Positions 8,642 through 17,346 of a stretch of 64,000 bases of DNA are shown piece by piece. The first letter of the stretch is position 1; every line of letters starts with the position of its first letter. The DNA is taken from the NCBI RefSeq assembly GCF_004514475.2, contig NZ_MYFO02000008.1, positions 186,001 through 250,000 of the forward strand, in the 5' to 3' direction. The position numbers and the translations under genes were made by a program. Source of the stretch: Paenibacillus athensensis. Lineage in GTDB: Bacteria > Bacillota > Bacilli > Paenibacillales > NBRC-103111. The notes beneath the pieces are model-generated. The model saw only the letters and a program-made list of their open reading frames with translations, made no database searches and was not told the DNA's origin.

Positions 8642-9013
8642 ATGAATCCGGTGCGCAATTCCTCCAACGACTCGACATTTATTCAACAGCATCTGGCTAA
8701 TGAGCGTACCTTTCTGGCTTGGGTGCGAACGAGCCTGACGATTATCGGCATCGGCTTTCTGGCGGCCGGGCTGGTGTTCCGTTCAGGACCGTACAGTCAA
8801 ATGGCGCACGGGCTGGCGATGGTCGTCGGCTTGGGCGCCGTCGTGCTGGGCGTGGGCATCCTGACGCTGGCGACCCGCGATTATTTTCAGAAGCAAAAGG
8901 GTATTAACGCTGATAGCTTTCGCTCGCCGACGCTCCTGATCTGGCTCGTATTCGCTGCGCTCGGCTTCATCGGGGTTTTATTGGTGATCCTGATGTTCGT
9001 GATGCTGCTTTAG
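8642..9013 (+). CDS. DUF202 (YidH-like) small membrane protein
   Basis: A 123-residue protein starting at ATG 8642 (GTG 8651 is also possible). It has the DUF202 hallmark L-A-N-E-R-T-F-L-A-W-V-R-T-S-L just before the first membrane helix. Two more membrane helices follow, near residues 55-75 and 97-122. A charged turn with R-D-Y-F-x-K-Q-K lies between them. The family is widespread and its function is not established. The gene ends at a strong hairpin shared with the convergent exporter operon. Confidence 0.88.
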   Translation: MNPVRNSSNDSTFIQQHLANERTFLAWVRTSLTIIGIGFLAAGLVFRSGPYSQMAHGLAMVVGLGAVVLGVGILTLATRDYFQKQKGINADSFRSPTLLIWLVFAALGFIGVLLVILMFVMLL

Positions 9014-9020
9014 TCCGGCC

Positions 9021-9075
9021 AAGGAGCCGTAACAGCAAAATGCCGCCACATGTCGTGACGGCTCTTTGTGTTTTT
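9021..9075. terminator. Convergent terminator between the DUF202 gene and the GntR operon
   Basis: AAGGAGCCGT (9021-9030) pairs with ACGGCTCTTT (9058-9067) over ten positions with one G-T pair, followed by GTGTTTTT. The loop holds a second short hairpin. It serves the plus-strand DUF202 gene; on the other strand its T run is weaker. Confidence 0.7.
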
Positions 9076-9083
9076 CGATAAAA

Positions 9084-9458
9084 TTACTCCTGTTCATACA
9101 CCTTCCGCAGCAGCTCAATCACTTCATCTAACGTCAGCCCAAATGATTGGTAATAGGCGATATCGACGGCCATTTGCTGCAGAATCATTTCATTGCGCTT
9201 GGACAGCTTCTCGGCGGGAGTCAGGTCGGTGACGAAGCAGCCCTTGCCGGTTACGCTGTAGATCAAGCCGCAACGTTCGAGCTCCTCCCACGCTTTTTTA
9301 ACCGTAATGATGCTGATGCGCAGCTCCGCGGCGGCTTGGCGGATCGGGGGCAGGCTGTAGCCGCTGGCTAGCTCCCCCTTTAGAATCTGCGCGCTGATTT
9401 GCTCGAATAGCTGCTGATAGATCGGTTTCTCGGATGTGTTCGAAATCGCGATGTTCAT
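9084..9458 (-). CDS. GntR-family regulator, YtrA subfamily
   Basis: A 124-residue protein. The N-terminal GntR winged helix shows P-I-Y-Q-Q-L-F-E-Q-I, S-G-Y-x-L-P-P-I-R, V-K-K-A-W-E-E-L-E and G-L-I-Y-S-V-T-G-K-G-C-F-V. A short helical tail of ~45 residues replaces the large effector domain of other GntR proteins. That is the YtrA pattern, and such regulators usually sit in an operon with an ABC exporter they repress. Here the gene is third in such an operon, and its ATG overlaps the permease stop by one base (TAATG). The probable operator is the inverted repeat at 10981-11001, upstream of the ATPase gene. Confidence 0.92.
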   Translation of the reverse strand: MNIAISNTSEKPIYQQLFEQISAQILKGELASGYSLPPIRQAAAELRISIITVKKAWEELERCGLIYSVTGKGCFVTDLTPAEKLSKRNEMILQQMAVDIAYYQSFGLTLDEVIELLRKVYEQE

Positions 9459-10111
9459 TACATTTCCACTTTCTCGAACCGTTTGACGGATATCTTGTAA
9501 GCCGCCAGCGTACAGAGGGCAAAAACCGCCATCCCGGCCAGCAATAAAGCGAATTGCAGCAGCCCGTTCGCTGCGCCTGCTCCTTTGAATAGATCATGGA
9601 TCACGGCGTTTTGTACACCAAGCCACTCGGCGATTCCGGCAAACGCCACAGCGCCTGTAACCGAGGCCAGCGTTGCGGGGCCGAATTTATAGGCTGTTTT
9701 GTAATACATCGGGAACATAATCAGATTGAAAATCGCCAGCATGACGAAGCTCAAGCCCCAAAAACCCGCCGTCGGCGAATAGAAAAAGTAGATCAGATGC
9801 GGATACAGATGCCTGCTGAGCAGGCCGTACAGACTGGCAACGCCAATATGCAGCAGCTCCAGGATGACGATAAAGACGATTTTCGCTTTAACGATGTCGC
9901 TTTTGCGAACCGGCAGCATGCTGGTGAAGATCAAATCGTTTTGACTTTTAAAGCCGCCGAACATGTTCGGGATGGTGATGAAGCAAAAGTACAACGTCAC
10001 CAGAAAATACAACCACGCCGGAACCAGCATCAAAGCGCCCGTCAAAAAAGGCAGCGTGTAAAAAAACGGATTGACGGCCAGCTTGAACTCTTTTCGCAAT
10101 AAATTAAGCAT
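9458..10111 (-). CDS. ABC-2 type exporter permease
   Basis: A 217-residue integral membrane protein with about six hydrophobic helices, in the style of the ABC2_membrane_5 permeases paired with YtrA regulators. An N-terminal M-L-N-L-L-R-K-E-F-K-L stretch precedes the first helix. A cytoplasmic S-M-L-P-V-R-K-S-D-I-V-x-A-K segment, typical of ABC-2 permeases, lies between helices two and three. The start overlaps the end of the ATPase gene by 8 bp and the stop overlaps the regulator start. The substrate is unknown; related units respond to cell-wall-active peptides or export small molecules. Confidence 0.88.
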   Translation of the reverse strand: MLNLLRKEFKLAVNPFFYTLPFLTGALMLVPAWLYFLVTLYFCFITIPNMFGGFKSQNDLIFTSMLPVRKSDIVKAKIVFIVILELLHIGVASLYGLLSRHLYPHLIYFFYSPTAGFWGLSFVMLAIFNLIMFPMYYKTAYKFGPATLASVTGAVAFAGIAEWLGVQNAVIHDLFKGAGAANGLLQFALLLAGMAVFALCTLAAYKISVKRFEKVEM

Positions 10112-10958
10112 GTGGCTCCTCCTTTTTCGAGCAGTACACCATAATTTCCTCCAGATTCGGCACGGTGGATTTCAACGGTAACGCCGGGTCGAGGTCGGCG
10201 CTGTGAATCAGGCCGGTGAAGCCAAACGAGTTGATTTTGTAGGCAATCAGCCGGTCCTTGATCGTGTCCAATTGCTCCAGCGTGCCTTGCAGCAAGCGAT
10301 ACGTGTCGACAAAATCATCCTTCCCCGCGCTTAGGACAATACGGCCGTTATGAATGTAGGTGATGTAATCGGCGCATTTTTCCAGATCGGACGTAATGTG
10401 GGTGGAGAAAAGGATGCTGATTTCGCCGTCGTTCACCAGCTCGCGGAAAATATCGAGCAGATTGTCCCGGGCAACCGGATCGAGTCCGCTTGTCGGTTCA
10501 TCGAGCACCAGCAGCTTGGCGCCGTGCGATAAGGCCAGAGCCAGACTGTATTTGACCTTCATCCCGGTCGACAACTCGGAAATTTTCTTGTCCTCGATCA
10601 GACTGAATTTTTGCAAATACTTGTAGTAGGTGGCGTCGTCCCAATTGTGATAAAACGTTTTGATCACGTTGGTTAACGTCTTGATTTTGTTGCGCGTGTA
10701 GAAATTGATGTCGCCAAAAGCCGAGCCGATCAATTGCTTTAATTCAACCTCATGTTTCGCCATCGGTTTGCCCAAAATATGGACATCGCCGCCATCCAGA
10801 TGAAGCAGATTCAAAATGGCTTTGATCGTTGTCGTTTTGCCTGCGCCGTTCGCGCCGATAAAGCCCATAATATAGCCCTTTTCCAGCTGAAAAGACACGT
10901 CCTTGAGCTGAAAATGTTCAAATTGCTTGTTCAGGTTCCGCACTTCCAATGCCAGCAT
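10104..10958 (-). CDS. ABC exporter ATP-binding protein
   Basis: A 284-residue ATPase. The start at 10958 is preferred because GGAGGA lies six to seven bases upstream; a longer frame reaching 11000 would run into the operator. Walker A is G-A-N-G-A-G-K-T, the Q-loop region follows near residue 85, and the signature is L-S-T-G-M-K (a common exporter variant of LSGGQ). Walker B is L-L-V-L-D-E-P-T-S-G-L-D-P, with the switch histidine in S-T-H-I. The ~70-residue C-terminal extension is usual for this family. It is the first gene of the three-gene operon and supplies energy for the ABC-2 permease. Confidence 0.92.
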   Translation of the reverse strand: MLALEVRNLNKQFEHFQLKDVSFQLEKGYIMGFIGANGAGKTTTIKAILNLLHLDGGDVHILGKPMAKHEVELKQLIGSAFGDINFYTRNKIKTLTNVIKTFYHNWDDATYYKYLQKFSLIEDKKISELSTGMKVKYSLALALSHGAKLLVLDEPTSGLDPVARDNLLDIFRELVNDGEISILFSTHITSDLEKCADYITYIHNGRIVLSAGKDDFVDTYRLLQGTLEQLDTIKDRLIAYKINSFGFTGLIHSADLDPALPLKSTVPNLEEIMVYCSKKEEPHA

Positions 10959-10980
10959 CGCGGTGTCCTCCGTTCTAAAT

Positions 10981-11001
10981 TGTGTATATTGTATATGCAC
11001 A
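10981..11001. promoter_or_regulatory. Probable operator of the YtrA-type GntR repressor
   Basis: A 21-bp inverted repeat with arms TGTG-N-ATAT (10981-10989) and ATAT-N-CACA (10993-11001), 22 bp upstream of the ATPase start. YtrA-subfamily repressors bind similar TGTG...CACA repeats in their own operon promoters. The assignment is by position and pattern. Confidence 0.6.
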
Positions 11002-11050
11002 ATATATCATCAAGGGAGTGGTGTGTCAAGGGTTGGAATGGAATGTAAAC

Positions 11051-11085
11051 TTGACATCCAGTTGTCAGGTCTAACATGGTAAAAT
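11051..11085 (+). promoter_or_regulatory. Promoter-like element of the GyrI-like gene with a GACA-N6-TGTC repeat
   Basis: TTGACA at 11051-11056, GACA-N6-TGTC at 11053-11066 and TAAAAT at 11080-11085. The layout matches 5729-5763, with the repeat and the AT box 27 bp apart in both. Confidence 0.5.
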
Positions 11086-11116
11086 AGGGCTAAAATGATC
11101 AAAGGGGAGACCCGTT

Positions 11117-11746
11117 GTGACCCAGATCGATTATAAAAAGCATTTCAAATCCCTGTACCTGCCGAAAACATCGCCGGAAATCGTCGAGGTGCCGCGGATG
11201 CCGTTTATTACCGTCAGCGGTTCGGGCAACCCGAACGGAGAGGCATTTGCCGCAGCCGTGGAGGCTCTGTACAGCTTGACCTATGCGGTCAAAATGTCTT
11301 ACAAAAGCAACGACGTACCGGCGGGCTATTACGCCTATACCGTGTTTCCGCTGGAGGGCGTGTGGGACTTGATCGACCGGACGCGACCGGCCACGGACAA
11401 GGATAACCTGAAATATACGCTGATGATCCGGCAGCCGGATTTTCTCAACGACGCTTTGTTCGCGCGATTCCTGGAGCAGACGACAAAGAAAAAGCAAAAT
11501 TCGTTCCTTGCGCACGCACGCTTCGAGTACGTAGAGGAAGGCCGCTGCTGCCAAATGCTGCACCTTGGCAGCTTCGACGACGAGCCGCAAAGCTTCGCGC
11601 GGATGGAAGCCTTTTGCACGGAGACGGGCTACACGCGGCCGAGCAAAATCCACCGGGAGATTTATTTGTCCGACCCGCGCAAGACGAAGGTGGAGAAGCT
11701 GCGGACGGTGTTGCGGTTTGGGGTGACAAGAGATGCCAACGATTGA
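11117..11746 (+). CDS. GyrI-like small-molecule-binding protein
   Basis: A 209-residue protein starting at GTG 11117, preceded by AAAGGGGAG. It has the features of stand-alone GyrI-like (SBMB/AraC effector-binding fold) proteins: an early P-R-M-P-F-I-T-V-S-G-S-G-N-P-N motif, the Y-Y-A-Y-T-V-F-P-L-E-G-V-W strand pair, and a late L-G-S-F-D-D-E-P-x-S-F-x-R-M-x-x-F followed by H-R-E-I-Y-L-S-D-P-R-K. Such proteins bind hydrophobic small molecules, and some hydrolyse them. The gene overlaps the following AraC regulator by 14 bp, suggesting a co-expressed sensor-like pair. Confidence 0.87.
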   Translation: MTQIDYKKHFKSLYLPKTSPEIVEVPRMPFITVSGSGNPNGEAFAAAVEALYSLTYAVKMSYKSNDVPAGYYAYTVFPLEGVWDLIDRTRPATDKDNLKYTLMIRQPDFLNDALFARFLEQTTKKKQNSFLAHARFEYVEEGRCCQMLHLGSFDDEPQSFARMEAFCTETGYTRPSKIHREIYLSDPRKTKVEKLRTVLRFGVTRDAND

Positions 11747-12569
11747 CTTTCGCGTATTGCCTCCTCCGGAACGATTAGCGCGTGACGTGGAATGCATCCG
11801 CATAGCCGTGTATGCAGGGAATCAACCGCTTGAGGTCAAGGTATGTCCCAGCGGTTATCCGGGGATTGTCTTCCAATTGGCCGAAGGCTGTCGGGCAGCG
11901 ATTGATCGGATCGCGATTCGCGCCGCGGAAGCAAGCGAAATCCCGGTTTTATTTTTGCACGGTCAAGGCGCAGAGCCGAGCGTCATGCATTTTCGCGGCG
12001 TGCCCTACATGACGATTCAGCTCGTTTTGAAGCCTCATGCGCTTTACAGTGTATTTGGTTGGGATGCGTCTGCCTGTAGGCAAAACCTGCTGCCCCCGCA
12101 GCAATTCGATGCCGTTGAGCTGGAAAGGCAGCTTGTGCATACACCTTCGCTGGACGAGCGTGTCAGCTTATTGAATCAATTTTTGATCAACCATTTACAT
12201 GCAACCCAGCGTCGTGATGAGCTGATCGAGTCGGCGCTTGATCATATTCACGCACATATTGCCAGTGTCACCGTGCAGGAGTTGATAGACGTCTTTCATT
12301 TATCCGAGCGGCAATTTCAGAAACGTTTTGCGCGTGCGGTAGGGATGCAGCCGCAGTTATTTATCAGAGTGCGGCGTGTGAATGAAGCCTTGCGGCTCAT
12401 GCATGAGGGACAATACGAACGGCTGTCCGACATCGCCTATGCCCTGAATTATTATGATCAATCGCATTTTATTCGCGATATGAAATTATTCTCGTGGGTC
12501 AGTCCGAAACATATCGCGATGAAGGTCAGCGAGTTTCATAACGATCTAGCCGGTTCTTCCTATTTGTAG
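11733..12569 (+). CDS. AraC-family regulator with DUF6597-like N-terminus
   Basis: A 278-residue regulator whose start lies inside the end of the GyrI-like gene. The first ~150 residues form a beta-rich sensor region similar to DUF6597 (S-G-Y-P-G-I-V-F-Q early, then a long Q-L-V-L-K-P-H-A-L-Y-x-V-F-G stretch). Residues about 185-265 are the AraC double helix-turn-helix, with L-S-E-R-Q-F-Q-K-R-F and D-I-A-Y-A-L-N-Y-Y-D-Q-S-H-F-I-R-D. The overlap with the GyrI-like gene points to co-translation. Its target genes are not evident. Confidence 0.88.
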   Translation: MPTIDFRVLPPPERLARDVECIRIAVYAGNQPLEVKVCPSGYPGIVFQLAEGCRAAIDRIAIRAAEASEIPVLFLHGQGAEPSVMHFRGVPYMTIQLVLKPHALYSVFGWDASACRQNLLPPQQFDAVELERQLVHTPSLDERVSLLNQFLINHLHATQRRDELIESALDHIHAHIASVTVQELIDVFHLSERQFQKRFARAVGMQPQLFIRVRRVNEALRLMHEGQYERLSDIAYALNYYDQSHFIRDMKLFSWVSPKHIAMKVSEFHNDLAGSSYL

Positions 12570-12663
12570 AAATGACGGTTTTGTCCAATTAGAGAATCGT
12601 TGCTCCTGATATGATGAGGTTATTCCATTGGAAGGCACGAATCGATCAAGGGGAGAGTAGGCT

Positions 12664-13239
12664 ATGAACAAAATTAAAATGCTGAATCGAATTTCCATCG
12701 ACGGTTATTTTGCCAGCTTGAATGAGGCAAGCTCCGGCATGGAGTGGTTTATCCATGATCCGCAGGTGGATCAAGTCGCTCATGAGATCGGGGGCAAGAT
12801 GAACACGCTGATTCTGGGGGCGACGACGTATCGTTTGTTTGAAAGATCGTGGGTTCCTTACCTGACGAATCCCGATGCGCCTGCTCATCTGAAAGAGATC
12901 GCGGAAGAGCTGACTGCGATGACCAAAATTGTATTTTCCACTTCAATTAAAAACCCAAGCTGGGCAAATACGCTTCTCTATGAGGGCGATGTGATTGAAG
13001 TGGCCCGACAGCTCAAAGAAGCTGCAAACGCCTCCGACATCCTCCTGCTGGGCAGCGGCTCCATCGTTCAGCAGTTGGCCAGCGCCAAGCTGATCGACGA
13101 GTATATTTTTATTGTGACTCCCGTCGTCAGCGGTCAAGGCAAAGCCTTATTTTGCGCTGAGAAACAGCTGGATCTTCAGCTGGTTAGATCAGAAGCGTTT
13201 GAATCGGGGAATGTGATTCTCCACTATTTGCAAAAATAA
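12664..13239 (+). CDS. Dihydrofolate reductase-like protein (RibD C-terminal fold)
   Basis: A 191-residue protein of the YyaP/YwjB group. It opens with a first strand (K-I-K-M-L-N-R-I-S-I-D-G-Y-F-A), where typical members have L-x-x-S-x-D-G. It keeps the M-N-T-L-I-L-G-A-T-T-Y-R motif near residue 43, T-K-I-V-F-S-T-S near 91 and L-L-G-S-G-S-I-V-Q-Q-L near 131, then the E-Y-I-F-I-V-T-P-V-V-S-G-Q-G-K strand. These proteins share the NADPH-binding fold of dihydrofolate reductase, but most have no known substrate. The gene is monocistronic, with a purine-rich ribosome site (AAGGGGAGAG) before the ATG. Confidence 0.9.
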   Translation: MNKIKMLNRISIDGYFASLNEASSGMEWFIHDPQVDQVAHEIGGKMNTLILGATTYRLFERSWVPYLTNPDAPAHLKEIAEELTAMTKIVFSTSIKNPSWANTLLYEGDVIEVARQLKEAANASDILLLGSGSIVQQLASAKLIDEYIFIVTPVVSGQGKALFCAEKQLDLQLVRSEAFESGNVILHYLQK

Positions 13240-13349
13240 CTTGCCTGTTCGGAAGATGACACACCGCTGAATCCACGTTTCGGGACAGATCGCTAGTTGA
13301 CAGCCAAATGGTCGAGCAGTGCGGTCTGTCCGAGCATTGGCGGAACTCC

Positions 13350-13400
13350 TTGCCAACTTCGGCTCTTTACGCTATAATCATTCCATACTGATCAGTACAG
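13350..13400 (+). promoter_or_regulatory. tetR promoter and downstream operator
   Basis: TTGCCA (13350-13355), a 17-bp spacer and TATAAT (13373-13378) make a good sigma-A promoter. The 12-bp perfect palindrome TACTGATCAGTA lies at 13386-13397, just after the expected start point. The same operator recurs beyond the tetR gene. Confidence 0.75.
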
Positions 13401-13414
13401 AAAGGTGAAACCGT

Positions 13415-13996
13415 ATGGTCCGACCTAAGGAGTTCGACGAACGCGAGGCGTTGGCGGCGGCGATGCAGGTGTTTTGGGAAAAAGGCTACGAGGCGACGTC
13501 GATCAGCGATCTGACGGCGCGGATGGCCATACAACGGCCCAGCCTGTACGCGACGTTTGGCGGGAAGAAGGAGCTGTTTGCGGCGGCGCTCAAGGCGTAT
13601 GCCCAGTCGGTGCTGGCGTATTTGGAGAACAAGCTGCTGCGCGGGCCTTCGGCGAAAGCGGCGATTCGCGCGTATTTTGACGAGGTGATCGACGATTCGG
13701 CGGGCAGCAATCCGGACTACGGCTGCTTGTGCGTCAATACGATGGTGGAGCTGGGGCCGCATGAGCCTGAGTTTGCTCGTGTGACGGAGGATTTTCGAAT
13801 CAAGCTGACGGAGCTGTTCGAGCAAGCGCTGCATAAAGGGCTGGCTGACGGCGAGCTGCCGCAGCATGTGCATCCGGCCGCTATGGCGCGGCTGCTGACG
13901 ATGGCGGCCATTGGGCTGTCCGTGACGATGAAGACGAAGCCGGCCCGCACTCAGGTGCAGCAGATTCCGGCCGATATGATGAGGCTGTTAGACTAA
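13415..13996 (+). CDS. TetR/AcrR-family repressor
   Basis: A 193-residue regulator. The N-terminal helix-turn-helix (residues about 8-55) shows A-M-Q-V-F-W-E-K-G-Y-E-A-T-S-I-S-D-L and R-P-S-L-Y-A-T-F-G-G-K-K-E-L-F. The ligand domain resembles the TetR_C_16 group (Y-G-C-L-C-V-N-T near residue 110, then G-P-H-E-P-E). Regulators of this type often repress a neighbouring oxidoreductase gene in response to electrophiles or aldehydes. The short-chain dehydrogenase gene starts 51 bp downstream, and an identical operator precedes each of the two genes, so both are probably repressed by this protein. Confidence 0.92.
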   Translation: MVRPKEFDEREALAAAMQVFWEKGYEATSISDLTARMAIQRPSLYATFGGKKELFAAALKAYAQSVLAYLENKLLRGPSAKAAIRAYFDEVIDDSAGSNPDYGCLCVNTMVELGPHEPEFARVTEDFRIKLTELFEQALHKGLADGELPQHVHPAAMARLLTMAAIGLSVTMKTKPARTQVQQIPADMMRLLD

Positions 13997-14011
13997 TTTT
14001 TTTTCATCATT

Positions 14012-14030
14012 CTGTACTGATCAGTATAAA
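14012..14030 (+). promoter_or_regulatory. Second TetR operator, at the dehydrogenase gene
   Basis: CTGTACTGATCAGTAT (14012-14027) is the exact reverse complement of 13385-13400. It overlaps a probable -10 box TATAAA (14025-14030). A purine-rich ribosome site (AGAGGAGG) and ATG 14048 follow. Confidence 0.7.
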
Positions 14031-14047
14031 AAGAGGAGGCGTTTCAG

Positions 14048-14758
14048 ATGACATCAACGATTGCATTGATTACAGGAACAAACCGGGGGATCGGGCTGGA
14101 AATTGCCCGGCAATTAGGCCGAAAAGGGATCACCGTGCTGCTGGGCGCTCGCAGCTTGGCCAAGGCTGAGCAGGCGGCGGTAAGGCTACAGGCAGAGGGG
14201 ATTCAGGGCGTTCCCGTCGAGCTGGACGTGACGAATCCGGCGCACATTGCAGCGGTCAGCGAGCGCATCCGCAAGGATTACGGCAAGCTTGATATTCTCG
14301 TCAACAATGCGGGGGCTTATTTCGACCATGAAGGCAAGGATGTCGATATGCTGCGGCGTTCGTTCGAGGTGAATTTTTTCGGCGCTTATGCGTTGACGTT
14401 GTCGCTGCTGGATGTGCTGCAAGCCAGTCCCGCGGGCCGGATTGTTAATCAGTCGAGCATTCTCGGCTCGCTGGGCACGATTCTCAGTAACGAGATGTAC
14501 GGGCAAGGTGCAGTACCGGGCTACACGTCGTCGAAGGCGGCCATGAACGCATGGACGGCGCAATTATCGATTGAACTGCGCGGCACGCCGGTGAAGGTGA
14601 ACGCTTGTCATCCGGGCTGGGTGAAAACAGACATGGGCGGCGAGCATGCCGTCATGGAGATTGAAGAAGGCGCGCAAACGGCGGTGTATTTGGCGACGCT
14701 GCCTGCGGACGGCCCTTCGGGGGGATTTTTCCATCACAACGAAGCGTTGCCTTGGTAG
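14048..14758 (+). CDS. Short-chain dehydrogenase/reductase
   Basis: A 236-residue SDR enzyme. The cofactor motif T-G-x-N-R-G-I-G-L-E is at residues 10-19, N-N-A-G-A-Y near 91, the active-site serine in V-N-Q-S-S-I-L-G near 138, and the Y-x-x-x-K pair in P-G-Y-T-S-S-K-A-A near 159-163. An arginine after the glycine motif and an A-R-S stretch after the second strand favour NADPH. The C-terminus resembles carbonyl-reductase-like SDRs (H-P-G-W-V-K-T-D-M-G-G). The substrate is unknown. Control by the upstream TetR protein is inferred from the shared operator. Confidence 0.92.
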   Translation: MTSTIALITGTNRGIGLEIARQLGRKGITVLLGARSLAKAEQAAVRLQAEGIQGVPVELDVTNPAHIAAVSERIRKDYGKLDILVNNAGAYFDHEGKDVDMLRRSFEVNFFGAYALTLSLLDVLQASPAGRIVNQSSILGSLGTILSNEMYGQGAVPGYTSSKAAMNAWTAQLSIELRGTPVKVNACHPGWVKTDMGGEHAVMEIEEGAQTAVYLATLPADGPSGGFFHHNEALPW

Positions 14759-14780
14759 CCTTGAACAAGCGATCCGGTAA

Positions 14781-14815
14781 AAAAGAGAGGCCCGTCTGCG
14801 AAGACGAGCCTTTTT
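14781..14815. terminator. Bidirectional terminator between the dehydrogenase and gdhA
   Basis: A stem of AGGCCCGTCT paired with AGACGAGCCT (one mismatch) has an A-rich left side and TTTTT on the right. It sits between two convergent genes and can serve both. Confidence 0.8.
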
Positions 14816-14832
14816 GCTGCTATTCAACTCAC

Positions 14833-16266
<1,434 letters not shown>

Positions 16267-16290
16267 TTAATTTAATATTAGTATTTAATA

Positions 16291-16305
16291 ATTGATCGCT
16301 TCAAT
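16291..16305. promoter_or_regulatory. Candidate LysR-type box between gdhA and its regulator
   Basis: ATTGA-N5-TCAAT (16291-16305) is an inverted repeat that contains a T-N11-A pair, the general pattern bound by LysR-type regulators. It lies 78 bp from the gdhA start and 54 bp from the regulator start. Confidence 0.5.
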
Positions 16306-16359
16306 ATTCAAATTCGATGATATTCATGCGTTTTACGCATAAAGGAAGGAGGGCAGCGG

Positions 16360-17250
16360 ATGGAAATCCGGCAAATGCGCTATTTTATCGAGGTGGCAAG
16401 GCGCGAGCACGTCACCGAAGCCGCCAATGTCCTGCACGTGGCCCAGTCCTCGGTCAGCCGGCAATTGGTGCATCTGGAGAGCGAGCTGGGCGTCGATCTG
16501 TTCGTGCGCAACGGCCGCCGGGTCAAGCTGACGCCGATCGGCAAAATGTTTCTGGAGCGCGTCGAGCAGGTGATGAAGATGATCGGCGAAGCCGAGCAGG
16601 AAGTGAAGGAATATCTGGAGCCGGAAAAAGGCACGGTTCGCGTTGCGTTCCCGATCAGCCTGGCAGCGCATGTGCTGCCTACGGCGATTTACGCCTTTCG
16701 CAAGCGTTACCCGGAGGCCAAATTCCAGATGAAGCAGGCACTTTATCACGATTTGATCGACGGGGTGATCGATGGCGAGTTCAATCTGGCGCTGATTGCA
16801 CCGCTGCCCGGCGAAGAGAAGCACATCAAGTCCAAGCTGCTGTTTACCGAGCAGATTGTTGCGCTGCTACCTGCGCACCATCGGCTGGCCGGACGGGACG
16901 GCATCCAGTTGCGGGAGCTGCGGGACGAGCCGTTCGTCACGCTGCCGGACGGCACGATTTTCCGGCAAATTGTGCTGCAGGCTTGCAGCGAAATCGGTTT
17001 TACGCCGCATATCGCCTTTGAGGGCGACGATATCGACGCTTTGAAGGGGCTGGTGTCGGCAGGGCTGGGCATTGCGCTCATGCCCGAGGTGACCTTGATC
17101 GACAACGTGCCGCACGCGACGGTGAAAATTCCGGTCGTCGACCCTGGCGTGACGCGGACGATTGGTGTGATTTGCCCGACGCAGCGCAAGCTGCTGCCGA
17201 CGGAGCTGTTGTTTTATCGGTTTTTGGAGGAGTTTTTTGCGGGTGGCTAA
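16360..17250 (+). CDS. LysR-family regulator (GltC-like), divergent from gdhA
   Basis: A 296-residue regulator. The N-terminal winged helix (residues 1-60) has M-R-Y-F-I-E-V-A, then A-A-N-V-L-H-V-A-Q-S-S-V-S-R-Q-L-V-H-L-E-x-E-L-G-V-x-L-F, and R-R-V-K-L-T-P-I-G. The substrate-binding domain (90-290) follows the usual two-lobe pattern. It resembles GltC, which controls glutamate synthase in Bacillus subtilis according to 2-oxoglutarate and glutamate. Divergence from gdhA makes gdhA the probable target. That is inference from gene order. Confidence 0.92.
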   Translation: MEIRQMRYFIEVARREHVTEAANVLHVAQSSVSRQLVHLESELGVDLFVRNGRRVKLTPIGKMFLERVEQVMKMIGEAEQEVKEYLEPEKGTVRVAFPISLAAHVLPTAIYAFRKRYPEAKFQMKQALYHDLIDGVIDGEFNLALIAPLPGEEKHIKSKLLFTEQIVALLPAHHRLAGRDGIQLRELRDEPFVTLPDGTIFRQIVLQACSEIGFTPHIAFEGDDIDALKGLVSAGLGIALMPEVTLIDNVPHATVKIPVVDPGVTRTIGVICPTQRKLLPTELLFYRFLEEFFAGG

Positions 17251-17291
17251 ATTTTCCTTGGGAAAAGGGAAAAGTAAAAATCAAGTCGAAT

Positions 17292-17309
17292 ATTCGTATT
17301 GAGACGAAT
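17292..17309. repeat. Short inverted repeat upstream of the helicase-nuclease gene
   Basis: ATTCGT (17292-17297) and ACGAAT (17304-17309) with a 6-bp spacer, in an AT-rich stretch 38 bp before the helicase start. It may be an operator or part of a leader; nothing more can be said. Confidence 0.4.
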
Positions 17310-17346
17310 GGATATTTTTCCAAAATACGTATAAGGACTTGGAATA

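Noticed and set aside
13297-13319. Third GACA-N6-TGTC promoter element
   Set aside because: The right arm is changed (TGGTC) and no AT box follows at the expected distance.
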